DNA from: CAYYRI01 sp964474185
GTDB taxonomy: Bacteria > Patescibacteriota > Minisyncoccia > Minisyncoccales > RBG-13-42-11
Assembly: GCA_964474185.1 (NCBI GenBank)
Contig: CAYYRI010000022.1
Span: 1 to 7,718, forward strand
DNA: 7,718 nucleotides
Reading direction: 5' to 3'
Notes under the pieces: model-generated
What the model was told of the DNA's origin: nothing
The model's database searches: none
What the model saw: the letters and a program-made list of their open reading frames with translations, nothing else
In this document: positions 1-6,018 of the stretch, piece after piece
Layout of the letters: every line of letters begins with the position of its first letter
Position numbering within the stretch: the first letter of the stretch is position 1
Translations under genes and position numbers: made by a program

Positions 1-2
1 TT

Positions 3-410
3 AATCAACTTAGAATGAAGATCGGAATAATGTTCGGTAACCCTGAAACCACTTCCGGAGGGCTCGCTCTTAAATTTTACGCTTCGGTCAGGATAGATTT
101 AAGAAGGATTGCCCAGATAAAACAGAGAGACGAAATTATCGGCTCCAGGATTAAGGCGAAAATAGTAAAAAATAAAGTTGCTGCTCCTTTTAAAACCACC
201 GAATTTGATATCTTGTACAATGAGGGTATTTCCTATCTAAGCGATATTTTGAATACCGGAATCAAATTGGAAATAATAAAAAAAGCCGGTTCATGGCTCC
301 AATTTGAGGATATAAAACTCGGGCAGGGAGTCGAAGGAAGCAAAGAATTTCTGAGACAAAACCCGGAAATTACGAAGAAGATCAAAGCTCTGCTATTTGG
401 AGGTGGATAG
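3..410 (+). CDS. recA: RecA recombinase, C-terminal part (5' end outside window)
   Basis: This is the last ~135 codons of RecA, the ATP-dependent recombinase that coats single-stranded DNA, drives strand exchange and triggers LexA-type self-cleavage. The reading frame is open to the window edge (codons Asn-Gln-Leu-Arg precede the first visible ATG at 15), so that Met is internal. Recognisable core segments are NQLRMKIGIMFGNPETTSGG, LKFYASVRIDLRR, KNKVAAPFKTTEFDILYNEG and GSWLQFEDIKLGQG. These cover the end of the ATPase core and the small C-terminal domain. The Walker motifs and DNA-binding loops lie upstream, out of view. The protein ends KKIKALLFGGG, without the strongly acidic tail found in Escherichia coli RecA. 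It ends with TAG at 408 and converges on rpsR, 38 bases away. The identification is very secure; the full length cannot be judged. Confidence 0.97.
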   Translation, partial: NQLRMKIGIMFGNPETTSGGLALKFYASVRIDLRRIAQIKQRDEIIGSRIKAKIVKNKVAAPFKTTEFDILYNEGISYLSDILNTGIKLEIIKKAGSWLQFEDIKLGQGVEGSKEFLRQNPEITKKIKALLFGGG

Positions 411-432
411 CGAAGAGAACTTAGTTCTCTTC
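410..432. repeat. Hairpin repeat, copy 1
   Basis: The 23-base stretch from G410 to C432 matches 1290-1312 at 22 of 23 positions (C420 versus T1300). In both copies the minus strand places TAA in the loop. Two copies 880 bases apart, both in spacers of the rpsF-ssb-rpsR region, suggest a small dispersed palindromic element or a copied 3' hairpin. Confidence 0.7.
412..432. terminator. Perfect 9-bp hairpin between convergent recA and rpsR
   Basis: GAAGAGAAC (412-420), a TTA loop (421-423) and GTTCTCTTC (424-432) form a perfect stem-loop just after the recA stop and 16 bases beyond the rpsR stop. On the plus strand it is followed by TTTACC, a poor U-tract, so it is at best a weak intrinsic terminator for recA. 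On the minus strand no T-run follows. A nearly identical copy lies at 1290-1312. Its role as terminator or as a 3'-end stabilising structure is inferred. Confidence 0.45.
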
Positions 433-448
433 TTTACCTTCGCTCCGT

Positions 449-646
449 TTATTTGGAGCTCGGTGAGAGCAGAGCTAAGTAGCGGGCTCTTTTAATCGCT
501 CGGGATAATTTTCTTTGATGACTGGAACAAACTCCGGTTCTTTTTTTTGGTTTTATTTTTCCCGCCGCCGAAATAAATCTCCGCAAAAGTTGCGTTTCTT
601 TGAAATCAATTTCAGAAGCATTTCTTTGGCAAAAATAACAAGGCAT
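449..646 (-). CDS. rpsR: 30S ribosomal protein bS18, zinc-ribbon form
   Basis: This is ribosomal protein S18, which pairs with S6 on the platform of the small subunit near 16S rRNA helices 22-23. The 65-residue product carries the family signatures CYFC near the N-terminus, LLRRFISAAGKIKPKKRTG and the C-terminal SRAIKRARYLALL. Cys3, Cys6, Cys40 and His43 form a C-x2-C ... C-x2-H set, the metal-binding version of S18 that many bacteria have lost. Its position downstream of rpsF and ssb is the classic bacterial order. The ATG at 646 is preferred: an in-frame stop lies only about five codons upstream and no Shine-Dalgarno is visible. A structured 159-base spacer separates it from ssb, so its translation or mRNA level may be set separately. 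It ends with TAA at 449. The length is at the short end for the family but the protein looks complete. Confidence 0.95.
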   Translation of the reverse strand: MPCYFCQRNASEIDFKETQLLRRFISAAGKIKPKKRTGVCSSHQRKLSRAIKRARYLALLSPSSK

Positions 647-668
647 ATCGATAATACTTAGTCAGGTC

Positions 669-720
669 GCGGCACGCGCGTATTATAATGTCGCCTTTCG
701 GGCGAGCGCGCTAACGCCGC
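669..720. repeat. GC-rich nested inverted repeat in the ssb-rpsR spacer
   Basis: Three concentric arm pairs are visible. GCGGC (669-673) pairs with GCCGC (716-720). CGCGC (675-679) pairs with GCGCG (706-710). TCGCC (691-695) pairs with GGCGA (701-705) around a TTTCG loop. An AT-rich stretch, TATTATAATG (681-690), sits asymmetrically on one side. In the rpsR message this would fold just upstream of the start codon, about 22 bases away. It stands out as GC-rich in an AT-rich spacer. It could be a regulatory mRNA structure or a palindromic insertion; the sequence alone does not decide. Confidence 0.6.
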
Positions 721-756
721 TCCTTAACAACCCTCGGTTTTTAATATTTTCCTACA

Positions 757-780
757 CGGAAGAACCGGATGGTTCTCCCG
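757..780. other. Stem-loop downstream of ssb
   Basis: CGG (757-759) plus AGAACC (761-766), loop GGAT, then GGTTCT (771-776) plus CCG (778-780) form a nine-pair stem with one A-C mismatch. It lies 26 bases past the ssb stop on the minus strand. No T-run follows it in that direction, so it is not a standard terminator; it may protect or process the ssb 3' end. Confidence 0.45.
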
Positions 781-805
781 ACCCCTCTCCGATATGGGAT
801 GATAA

Positions 806-1255
806 TCAAAAGGGGATTTTGCTTATATCGATTTCTTCCTCTTCTTCGACTATTGGAATTTCTTCTGTTGGTACTTTGTCCTGTGTGGGGACAGTGGGTT
901 TTTCCTCTGAAGGAGCTGTTTTCCCCGCCGATCTCGGTCCCAGCTGTATTCTTTCGGTGATGATTTCAGTTCGAGACCTTTGATTTCCCGAAGAATCCTT
1001 CCAGCTTCTTGTTTGCAGTCGGCCTTCGATTAAGACCAAAGACCCTTTAGTCAAATACTGGGAAGCGATTTCCGCCAATCTTCCGAAAGAAACAATATTG
1101 TGGAATTCCGTCTGCTGCTGTTTCTGGCCGGTTTTATCGGTGTAAAAACGGTCGGTAGCCATCCCAAAAGAAGTTAAAGACTGTCCCGAAGGAAGAGCCC
1201 GCGTTTCGGGGTCGCGGGTGAGCCTGCCGATTAAAACTACTTTATTGAGATTCAT
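806..1255 (-). CDS. ssb: Single-stranded DNA-binding protein
   Basis: This is SSB, which coats single-stranded DNA during replication, recombination and repair and recruits partner enzymes through its C-terminal tip. The 149-residue product has an OB fold at about residues 1-106, with MNLNKVVLIGRLTRDPETR, the segment around TEFHNIVSFGRLAE, KGSLVLIEGRLQTRSW and TEIITERIQLG as clear family landmarks. A flexible Pro/Thr/Glu linker (about 107-130) leads to a glutamate-rich stretch (VEEEEEID) and a terminal IPF, the conserved partner-binding end; the usual aspartates just before it are replaced by ISK. The ATG at 1255 gives the canonical N-terminus. No Shine-Dalgarno precedes it (ACTCAG directly upstream). 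It sits between rpsF and rpsR, the usual order, but with long spacers on both sides. Stop is TGA at 806. Confidence 0.96.
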   Translation of the reverse strand: MNLNKVVLIGRLTRDPETRALPSGQSLTSFGMATDRFYTDKTGQKQQQTEFHNIVSFGRLAEIASQYLTKGSLVLIEGRLQTRSWKDSSGNQRSRTEIITERIQLGPRSAGKTAPSEEKPTVPTQDKVPTEEIPIVEEEEEIDISKIPF

Positions 1256-1289
1256 CTGAGTTTTTATATTAAGAACGAAGATGAAGATG

Positions 1290-1312
1290 GCGAAGAGAAT
1301 TTAGTTCTCTTC
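1290..1312. repeat. Hairpin repeat, copy 2 (rpsF-ssb spacer)
   Basis: This copy matches 410-432 at 22 of 23 bases. The single change (T1300 for C420) still allows a G-T pair, so the stem is kept. In the minus-strand direction the loop TAA (1303-1301) serves as the stop codon of the in-frame remnant that follows rpsF. It lies 35 bases upstream of the ssb start, where a hairpin could affect ssb translation or mark the 3' end of rpsF mRNA. Confidence 0.7.
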
Positions 1313-1453
1313 AGCCCCATCCTTTAGAATTTCTTCTAATTTCTGCTCAATTTCTTTTACCCAGTATATCATCTTCCAGAAGCTAAAGCTTTTTTTGCGC
1401 TCTTCTATAGAAGAGCGCACTGGAAGTTGTATTACTGGGTTTAATTCGACCTT
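1301..1453 (-). pseudogene. In-frame remnant after rpsF: duplicated S6 tail
   Basis: Immediately after the rpsF TAA (1456-1454), the same frame stays open for 50 codons and ends at TAA 1303-1301. The last part reads WVKEIEQKLEEILKDGAEEN and repeats the S6 tail. The 33 bases at 1325-1357 match 1466-1498 at 27 of 33 positions, encoding KEIEQKLEEIL versus KEIEKKLEEIL, and four of the five codon differences are silent. The first ~30 codons overlap the large palindrome at 1359-1440. An ATG at 1372 could open a 23-codon peptide, but its only purine-rich stretch abuts the start, so separate translation is doubtful. Readings: a decayed tandem duplication of the rpsF end, an extension cut off by a new stop, or a short readthrough tail. 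I favour the first. No gene is claimed. Confidence 0.55.
1359..1440. repeat. 82-base nested palindrome in the rpsF-ssb spacer
   Basis: Three concentric arm pairs are present. ACCCAGTA (1359-1366) pairs with TACTGGGT (1433-1440). CTTCCAG (1373-1379) pairs with CTGGAAG (1420-1426). GCGCTCTTC (1397-1405) pairs with GAAGAGCGC (1410-1418) around TATA; the inner unit is a perfect 22-base palindrome. A T-run (1390-1396) lies on one flank: as plus-strand T it precedes the inner hairpin, so it does not make a terminator in either direction. The element lies between the two copies of the S6-tail repeat. It resembles a small palindromic mobile element or a long mRNA hairpin. Confidence 0.7.
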
Positions 1454-1855
1454 TTAAGTTTCGTCTAATATCTCTTCTAATTTTTTTTCAATTTCTTTTA
1501 GCTTAACCTTTTTTTCCTCGGTGACTTCTTTTGGTTTTCTGACGCGGGAAGAGATTCTCATCGGCCTGGGTGATTTTTTGATTAAGATTAAATAACGGAG
1601 AATTTGAGCGGTTTCTTTCAATTTTTTTTCGAAATCGGCCAATTTCTCGGGATTTAATTGAAAATCTGAAACAGTCAGATAAGCTTGGGTTTGCCCTTTT
1701 ATGGGATAGGCCAATTTCCTTCTTAAAAATACGTTTTCCTTATCCAAAATCCCTCCTTCTTCCTGAGTTAAGGAGGTGACTTTATTCTGCAGAGACTTCA
1801 CTTCTTCTTCCGGGATTTCGTCCGATATTAAATATGTCAATTCGTAGCGTTGCAT
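1454..1855 (-). CDS. rpsF: 30S ribosomal protein bS6
   Basis: This is ribosomal protein S6, partner of S18 on the small-subunit platform. The 133-residue product starts MQRYELTYLISDEIPEEEV and contains LRRKLAYPIKGQTQAYL, the most conserved block of the family, followed by the second helix and the strand LRYLILIKKSPRP. The last ~30 residues form a charged helix (about 105-130, Lys/Glu-rich, KVKLKEIEKKLEEILDET), longer than the globular domain needs and probably extended. The ATG at 1855 gives the standard N-terminus; there is no Shine-Dalgarno and the message is probably nearly leaderless (see promoter at 1872-1900). It is first in the rpsF-ssb-rpsR unit. Oddly, the frame continues after the TAA into a degenerate repeat of its own tail. 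Confidence 0.95.
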   Translation of the reverse strand: MQRYELTYLISDEIPEEEVKSLQNKVTSLTQEEGGILDKENVFLRRKLAYPIKGQTQAYLTVSDFQLNPEKLADFEKKLKETAQILRYLILIKKSPRPMRISSRVRKPKEVTEEKKVKLKEIEKKLEEILDET

Positions 1856-1871
1856 GTATTAAATCAAGAAT

Positions 1872-1900
1872 AGTATAGCAAGTTGGGATTAATTGGTCAA
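1872..1900 (-). promoter_or_regulatory. Sigma-70-type promoter for rpsF-ssb-rpsR
   Basis: On the minus strand TTGACC (1900-1895) is followed after exactly 17 bases by TATACT (1877-1872). A TG dinucleotide at 1880-1879 adds an extended -10. Spacing and both boxes fit the housekeeping consensus. A start about 7 bases downstream would give a leader of only ~10 bases before the rpsF ATG at 1855, consistent with the missing Shine-Dalgarno. The transcription start is inferred. Confidence 0.75.
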
Positions 1901-1915
1901 GAAGTAATATAATTA

Positions 1916-1924
1916 TGATATAAT
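1916..1924 (+). promoter_or_regulatory. Extended -10 promoter for the phosphohexomutase gene
   Basis: TGATATAAT (1916-1924) is a perfect extended -10 (TGn-TATAAT). It ends only 8 bases before the ATG at 1933, so transcription would begin within a few bases of the start codon, giving a leaderless or nearly leaderless message. No convincing -35 is seen at 17 bases; TTGGTC at 1893-1898 is 20 bases away and overlaps the -35 of the divergent rpsF promoter. Confidence 0.65.
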
Positions 1925-1932
1925 GAATTTGT

Positions 1933-3360
1933 ATGAAAATCAACCCGTATATATTCCGCGGTTACGACCTGCGGGGGATAGTTGATAAAGATTTAAATCC
2001 GGAAATCGTCGAAAATGTCGGCAAGGCTTACGGTACTTTTTTGAAAAGGAAAGGAATTAAAAAAGCGGTTGTCGGTTGTGATTCAAGAGCTACCAGTCCT
2101 CAATACGGCAAAGCCGTAATTTCCGGTTTAAGTTGGGCCGGGATTGATACGATTGATATCGGCATGGAGCTTATCGGGACTTTCTATTGGTCGCAATATT
2201 GCTTGAATTCTAAGGGCGGGGTTTATGTCACCGCTTCTCATAATCCGGTTGAATATAATGGTTTTAAATTCGCCGTTGATTTTTCTGAAACTCTGGTCGA
2301 AGACGGCATACAAGAGTTAAGGCGAATGGTCGAAAATGACGATTATGAAAAAGCCGCCTTTCCGGGCAAGGCTACAAAACAAGATATCCGCGAAGCATAT
2401 TTCGCCGATTTGCTTGAAAAATTACCCTTTGAGAAAAAATTCAAAGTGGTTGTTGACCCGAGTTGCTCAACGGCCGGGGTGATTGCGCCGGATTTATTGA
2501 AAAGAGCAGGATGCGAAGTGATCGAAAGTAATTGTAAATTAGACTCTTCTTTCCCTTTGGGCACGCCGGACCCGACAAGTATCGCCGTCGCCGAGCGTCT
2601 GAGAGAAAGAGTTCTGAAAGAAAAAGCGGATGTCGGTTTTTCCTATGATGCAGACGGCGATAGGATCGGAATAGTTGACGACAGAGGGAATATCGTCTGG
2701 AACGATGTTTTGTTGGCGCTTTTTGCAATCGATGTTTTGAATGACCACCCCGGGGCCGTAATAATGTATAATATGCTTTGTTCAAAAGTTGTTGACGAAA
2801 CAATCGTAAAATACGGCGGCAAACCATTTATGTGGCGGGTCGGCCATTCGGTTTTGAAGAAAAAAAACCAGGAAATCAAAGCGGCTTTCATCGGCGAATT
2901 ATCGGGACATTTCTTTTTTTCCGCCGATTTCTACAATCACGATGACGGCCTCTATTCAACCCTGCGTTTGCTGAGTTATCTGGCAAAAAATAATCTGCCG
3001 CTTTCGGTTGCCATTGATTCTCTTCCCAAATACATATCAAGTCCGGAAATAAAAATATATTGCGCTGATGAAAAAAAAGCCGAGCTTATAAAAAAAATAA
3101 GTCCGGTGTTAAAAAAAGATTTTCCGGCCGCAAACGTGATTGATGATGAAAGGGCGGGCGACGGAGTCAGAATTGAGTTAAAGGATGCGATGTTCGTTAT
3201 CCGCTATTCCCAGAATGGTCCGTATTTGACGGTAAAATTTGAAGCGAAAACAGAGGGGGAATATAATAATTTAAAAAACTATATCAAGAAAATACTCCGC
3301 AGTTACAAAGAGATAGACTGGGATTCAAAGACAAATGTAAACCTCGAAGTGCTTGGTTAA
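1933..3360 (+). CDS. Phosphoglucomutase/phosphomannomutase (alpha-D-phosphohexomutase)
   Basis: This cytoplasmic enzyme moves the phosphate of hexose phosphates between carbons 6 and 1 (Glc-6-P/Glc-1-P and/or Man-6-P/Man-1-P) through a phosphoserine. All four domains of the 475-residue protein are visible. The active loop TASHNPVEYNGFK has Ser102 as phosphoserine. The magnesium loop DADGDR is at 239-244, with Asp239, Asp241 and Asp243 as ligands. The sugar-binding loop GELSGH is at 321-326. The C-terminal phosphate-binding loop RYSQNGP is at 424-430. The GELSGH loop and length fit the bacterial PMM/PGM (AlgC/ManB-like) group rather than GlmM; glucose versus mannose preference cannot be read. 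With the isomerase and GalU further right it would supply Glc-1-P for UDP-glucose. The start is supported by the extended -10 just upstream; no Shine-Dalgarno exists. Its TAA shares TTAA with the stop of trpS on the other strand. Confidence 0.93.
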   Translation: MKINPYIFRGYDLRGIVDKDLNPEIVENVGKAYGTFLKRKGIKKAVVGCDSRATSPQYGKAVISGLSWAGIDTIDIGMELIGTFYWSQYCLNSKGGVYVTASHNPVEYNGFKFAVDFSETLVEDGIQELRRMVENDDYEKAAFPGKATKQDIREAYFADLLEKLPFEKKFKVVVDPSCSTAGVIAPDLLKRAGCEVIESNCKLDSSFPLGTPDPTSIAVAERLRERVLKEKADVGFSYDADGDRIGIVDDRGNIVWNDVLLALFAIDVLNDHPGAVIMYNMLCSKVVDETIVKYGGKPFMWRVGHSVLKKKNQEIKAAFIGELSGHFFFSADFYNHDDGLYSTLRLLSYLAKNNLPLSVAIDSLPKYISSPEIKIYCADEKKAELIKKISPVLKKDFPAANVIDDERAGDGVRIELKDAMFVIRYSQNGPYLTVKFEAKTEGEYNNLKNYIKKILRSYKEIDWDSKTNVNLEVLG

Positions 3361-4334
3361 ATCAGGCCCATTTTCTTTCTGACTTCTTGCATGGTGGAAT
3401 TGGCTATAACTTGGGCTCGATTTCTACCCTGGTTCAAAATTTCTCTTACATAAACTTCTCTGGCGAGAAGTTCTTTCTTTTTCCGGCGGAACGATTCCAA
3501 AGAATCAATCAGCAGTTCTGATAAAGATTTTTTGAACTCCGAGTATCCCTTTCCTTTGAATTTCTTTTCAAGCTCCTTTATCGTTTTTCCCGAAAACAGA
3601 GAGTAAATCATTAAAAGATTGGAAATGCCCGCTTTCTTTTCCGGATCGTATTTTATTATTTTTCCCGTATCGGTGACGGCTTTCATGATTTTTTCCTTTA
3701 TTTCTTCCGGTTCGTCAAAAAGCCCGATATAACTTTCCCGAGAGTCGGTCTTTGACATTTTTTTTGCGGGATTTTGCAAACTCATTATTCTCGCCCCGGA
3801 TTTGGGAATCCTTGCTTCGGGAATTTTAAACACGTCTCCGAATTTCTGATTGAATTTTCTCGCAATGGTTCTGGTTAATTCCACATGCTGTTTTTGATCT
3901 TCGCCCACGGGGACCAAGTCCGTCTGATAAAGCAAAATGTCGGCTGCCATCAGAACGGGATAATCCAGAAGGCCGGCATTCAAATTTTCCTTGAATTTCT
4001 TCGATTTTTCTTTGTACTGAGTCATTCTGGCGAGGTCTCCTAAAGGAGTGATGGTATTCAACAGCCAGGCAAGCTCCGAATGCTCTTTAACCTGAGACTG
4101 GACAAAGATTATGGATTTTTCCGGGTTGATGCCGGCGGCCAGATAGACGATCGCTTTTTCCAAAATTGAGTCCTGAAGATTTTTGGGATTAAAGGGAACG
4201 GTTAAGGCGTGCAGATCGACAATGCAAAAAACGCATTCATTTTGTTCTTGAAGCAAAAGCCATTGTTTTATGGCCCCAAGATAATTTCCGATATGCAGCG
4301 TACCCGTTGGTTGAATGCCCGAGAAGACACGCAT
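3357..4334 (-). CDS. trpS: Tryptophanyl-tRNA synthetase
   Basis: This is the class I aminoacyl-tRNA synthetase that charges tRNA-Trp with tryptophan using ATP. The 325-residue protein starts MRVFSGIQPTGTLHIGNYLG, containing the HIGH-type motif HIGN (14-17). It has the tryptophan pocket segment YPVLMAADILLYQTDLVPVG with Asp132, the residue that holds the indole nitrogen in Bacillus-type enzymes. The KMSKS-type loop is KKMSKTDSR (KMSKT at 192-196). Size is normal for bacterial TrpRS. The ATG at 4334 is 4 bases after the rnj stop and is preceded by GAGG (4347-4344) at good spacing, the clearest ribosome-binding site in the window, so it is probably co-transcribed and translationally coupled with rnj. 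Its TAA overlaps the stop of the convergent phosphohexomutase gene by four bases, leaving no room for a terminator. Confidence 0.96.
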   Translation of the reverse strand: MRVFSGIQPTGTLHIGNYLGAIKQWLLLQEQNECVFCIVDLHALTVPFNPKNLQDSILEKAIVYLAAGINPEKSIIFVQSQVKEHSELAWLLNTITPLGDLARMTQYKEKSKKFKENLNAGLLDYPVLMAADILLYQTDLVPVGEDQKQHVELTRTIARKFNQKFGDVFKIPEARIPKSGARIMSLQNPAKKMSKTDSRESYIGLFDEPEEIKEKIMKAVTDTGKIIKYDPEKKAGISNLLMIYSLFSGKTIKELEKKFKGKGYSEFKKSLSELLIDSLESFRRKKKELLAREVYVREILNQGRNRAQVIANSTMQEVRKKMGLI

Positions 4335-4338
4335 ATTT

Positions 4339-6018
4339 CTAAACCTCGATGACGACGGGCAATATCATCGGCCTTCGTTGAGTTCTCGTGTAAAAGAATT
4401 GGCCGATTTTATTTCTGATTTCGTCTTTAATGTAGGTCCAATTGACCGCTCCGTTGGCTCCCGCCGCCTTATTTACGATTTCAATTACTTTATTTCTCGT
4501 TTCTCTCAGCAAATCTTTTGATTCTCTGAGATAGACAAATCCTCTTGATATTATATCAGGAGAACCCCTTACTTTGCCAGTTTGTTTATCCACCACCATA
4601 ACAATGACAAACATTCCGTCTTCCGCCAACATTTGCCTGTCTCTTAAAACTATCTCTCCCACGTCGCCGATTCCCAAGCCGTCCACCATTACGTAATTTG
4701 ACGGCACTTCCTTTTTTTCGACGAAAATTCCGTTCTGGCTTAAATTAACGATTTGGCCGTTTTCAGCGACTATCACGTTTTTTTCCTGCATTCCGGATTC
4801 CCGGGCGATTTCGGAATGGGCAACCAACATGGAATACTGGCCGTGTATGGGAATAAGGAACCTCGGTTTCATAATCTCAATCATTTCCTTCAGCTCTTCC
4901 TGTTGGGCGTGGCCTCCGGCATGGATATCCATCATTTTATAATGGAAAACCTTGGCTCCCTGGCGCAGAATGCCGTCTTTCAGCATCTGGACCGTTCTTT
5001 CGTTTCCCGGGATGATCGAAGAAGAAAGAATAACGGAATCTCCTTTTTTAAGCCGCAGAAACCTGTGGTCTCTTTGGGCGATTCTCATCAAAGCCGCCTC
5101 GGATTCTCCCTGGGCTCCGGTGCATAAAATGGTTACTCTTGAATCGGGGAAATTTCCGCTTTCTTTGCTGCTGATAATCGTCCCTTTTTTTGATTTAATG
5201 TATCCTAAGACCTTGCAGATTTCCACGTTTGTTTTCATCGAATAACCCTCAAGCGCCACTCTCCTCCCGTATTTTTCCGACAAAGAGATAATCTGTTGGA
5301 TTCTGTTGATTAAAGAAGCAAAGGTGGCGGCAATTATTCTGCCGTGAGATTTTTGGAAAATTTCTTCCAGATTTCTCTCTATTGTTTTTTCGGAAAGAGA
5401 ATGCCCTTCTTCTTCGGCTCCGGTAGAGTCTGACATCATCAGTAAAATTTTTCTTTTTCCGATTTCCCTGAGCTTCTGGAAGTCGGTCGGCAAATCGTTT
5501 ACCGGGTTCGAGTCGAATTTGAAGTCGGAGGTATGCAAGATGTTCCCTATGGGCGTTCTAATGAATAAGCCCAGATTGTCCGGTATATTGTGGTTTTGCC
5601 TGAAAAATTCAATTTGAAAAATTCCCAGATCGATTCTGGACCCGTCTTTTACTTCGGTAATATCCAGTTGGGGAAGATTTGGAAAGTCATCCTGTCTTCT
5701 CGAAATTATTCCCCGCGTCAAAGGAGAAGCGAAAATCTGCAGGTTAGGATGCCAGATTTTATCAATCAGGTAGGGGATGGCTCCGATGTGGTCATAATGG
5801 CCGTGAGTAAAAACCACTCCCAGAATATTTTTTTGTTTTCCCTTGAGATAACCGATATTCGGGACGATAAAATCAATGCCTGGCATATCTTCTCCGGGCA
5901 TGCGGAATCCCACGTCGATAATCAAAATCTTCCCCTGGTACTCCAGAAGCATCATATTCCGTCCTACTTCTCCTAATCCTCCGAGAGGGATAATGCGAAG
6001 ATTTTGTTGTTTTTTCAC
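4339..6018 (-). CDS. rnj: Ribonuclease J
   Basis: This is a metallo-beta-lactamase/beta-CASP nuclease with endo- and 5'-to-3' exoribonuclease activity, central to mRNA decay and rRNA maturation in bacteria without RNase E. The 559 residues are full length. The zinc site includes H72-x-H74-x-D76-H77 (THGHYDHIG), His143 (QNHNIPDNLG), Asp165 (HTSDFKFD) and His392 (IPIHGQY). The beta-CASP region includes MSDSTGAEEEGHS and TGAQGESEAALMRIA, and the RNA-binding motif near 366-370 reads HAGGH where HxSGH is usual. The C-terminal domain ends with the typical RRPMILPVVIEV. Translation most likely starts at GTG (6018-6016): an in-frame TAA lies seven codons upstream and MKKQQNLRIIPLGGLGEVG matches the family start. 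No Shine-Dalgarno is seen, and a palindrome arm abuts the start codon. It is followed at once by trpS. Confidence 0.96.
   Translation of the reverse strand: MKKQQNLRIIPLGGLGEVGRNMMLLEYQGKILIIDVGFRMPGEDMPGIDFIVPNIGYLKGKQKNILGVVFTHGHYDHIGAIPYLIDKIWHPNLQIFASPLTRGIISRRQDDFPNLPQLDITEVKDGSRIDLGIFQIEFFRQNHNIPDNLGLFIRTPIGNILHTSDFKFDSNPVNDLPTDFQKLREIGKRKILLMMSDSTGAEEEGHSLSEKTIERNLEEIFQKSHGRIIAATFASLINRIQQIISLSEKYGRRVALEGYSMKTNVEICKVLGYIKSKKGTIISSKESGNFPDSRVTILCTGAQGESEAALMRIAQRDHRFLRLKKGDSVILSSSIIPGNERTVQMLKDGILRQGAKVFHYKMMDIHAGGHAQQEELKEMIEIMKPRFLIPIHGQYSMLVAHSEIARESGMQEKNVIVAENGQIVNLSQNGIFVEKKEVPSNYVMVDGLGIGDVGEIVLRDRQMLAEDGMFVIVMVVDKQTGKVRGSPDIISRGFVYLRESKDLLRETRNKVIEIVNKAAGANGAVNWTYIKDEIRNKIGQFFYTRTQRRPMILPVVIEV
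4344..4347 (-). promoter_or_regulatory. Shine-Dalgarno site of trpS
   Basis: GAGG on the minus strand, about 9 bases before the trpS ATG at 4334 and inside the last codons of rnj. It is notable because most other starts in the window lack such a site; it fits an internal gene reached by ribosomes leaving rnj. Confidence 0.7.

Noticed and set aside
682..689. TATAAT boxes on both strands in the ssb-rpsR spacer
   Set aside because: The boxes come from a small palindromic AT stretch inside the nested repeat; no -35 is found at suitable spacing on either strand.
769..960. Plus-strand frame of 63 codons opposite ssb
   Set aside because: It is the complement of the ssb acidic tail and linker, giving a Leu/Phe-rich shadow; SSB on the other strand is unmistakable.
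1301..1372. Independent 23-codon gene starting at ATG 1372 on the minus strand
   Set aside because: The only purine-rich stretch touches the start codon, and the frame is simply the continuation of rpsF; a remnant is the simpler reading.
410..1440. CRISPR array
   Set aside because: The repeats are only two copies 880 bases apart plus unrelated palindromes; there is no regular repeat-spacer pattern.
4753..5245. Plus-strand frames of 97-124 codons inside rnj
   Set aside because: They are shadows of the full-length, motif-complete RNase J gene and show no recognisable protein features.
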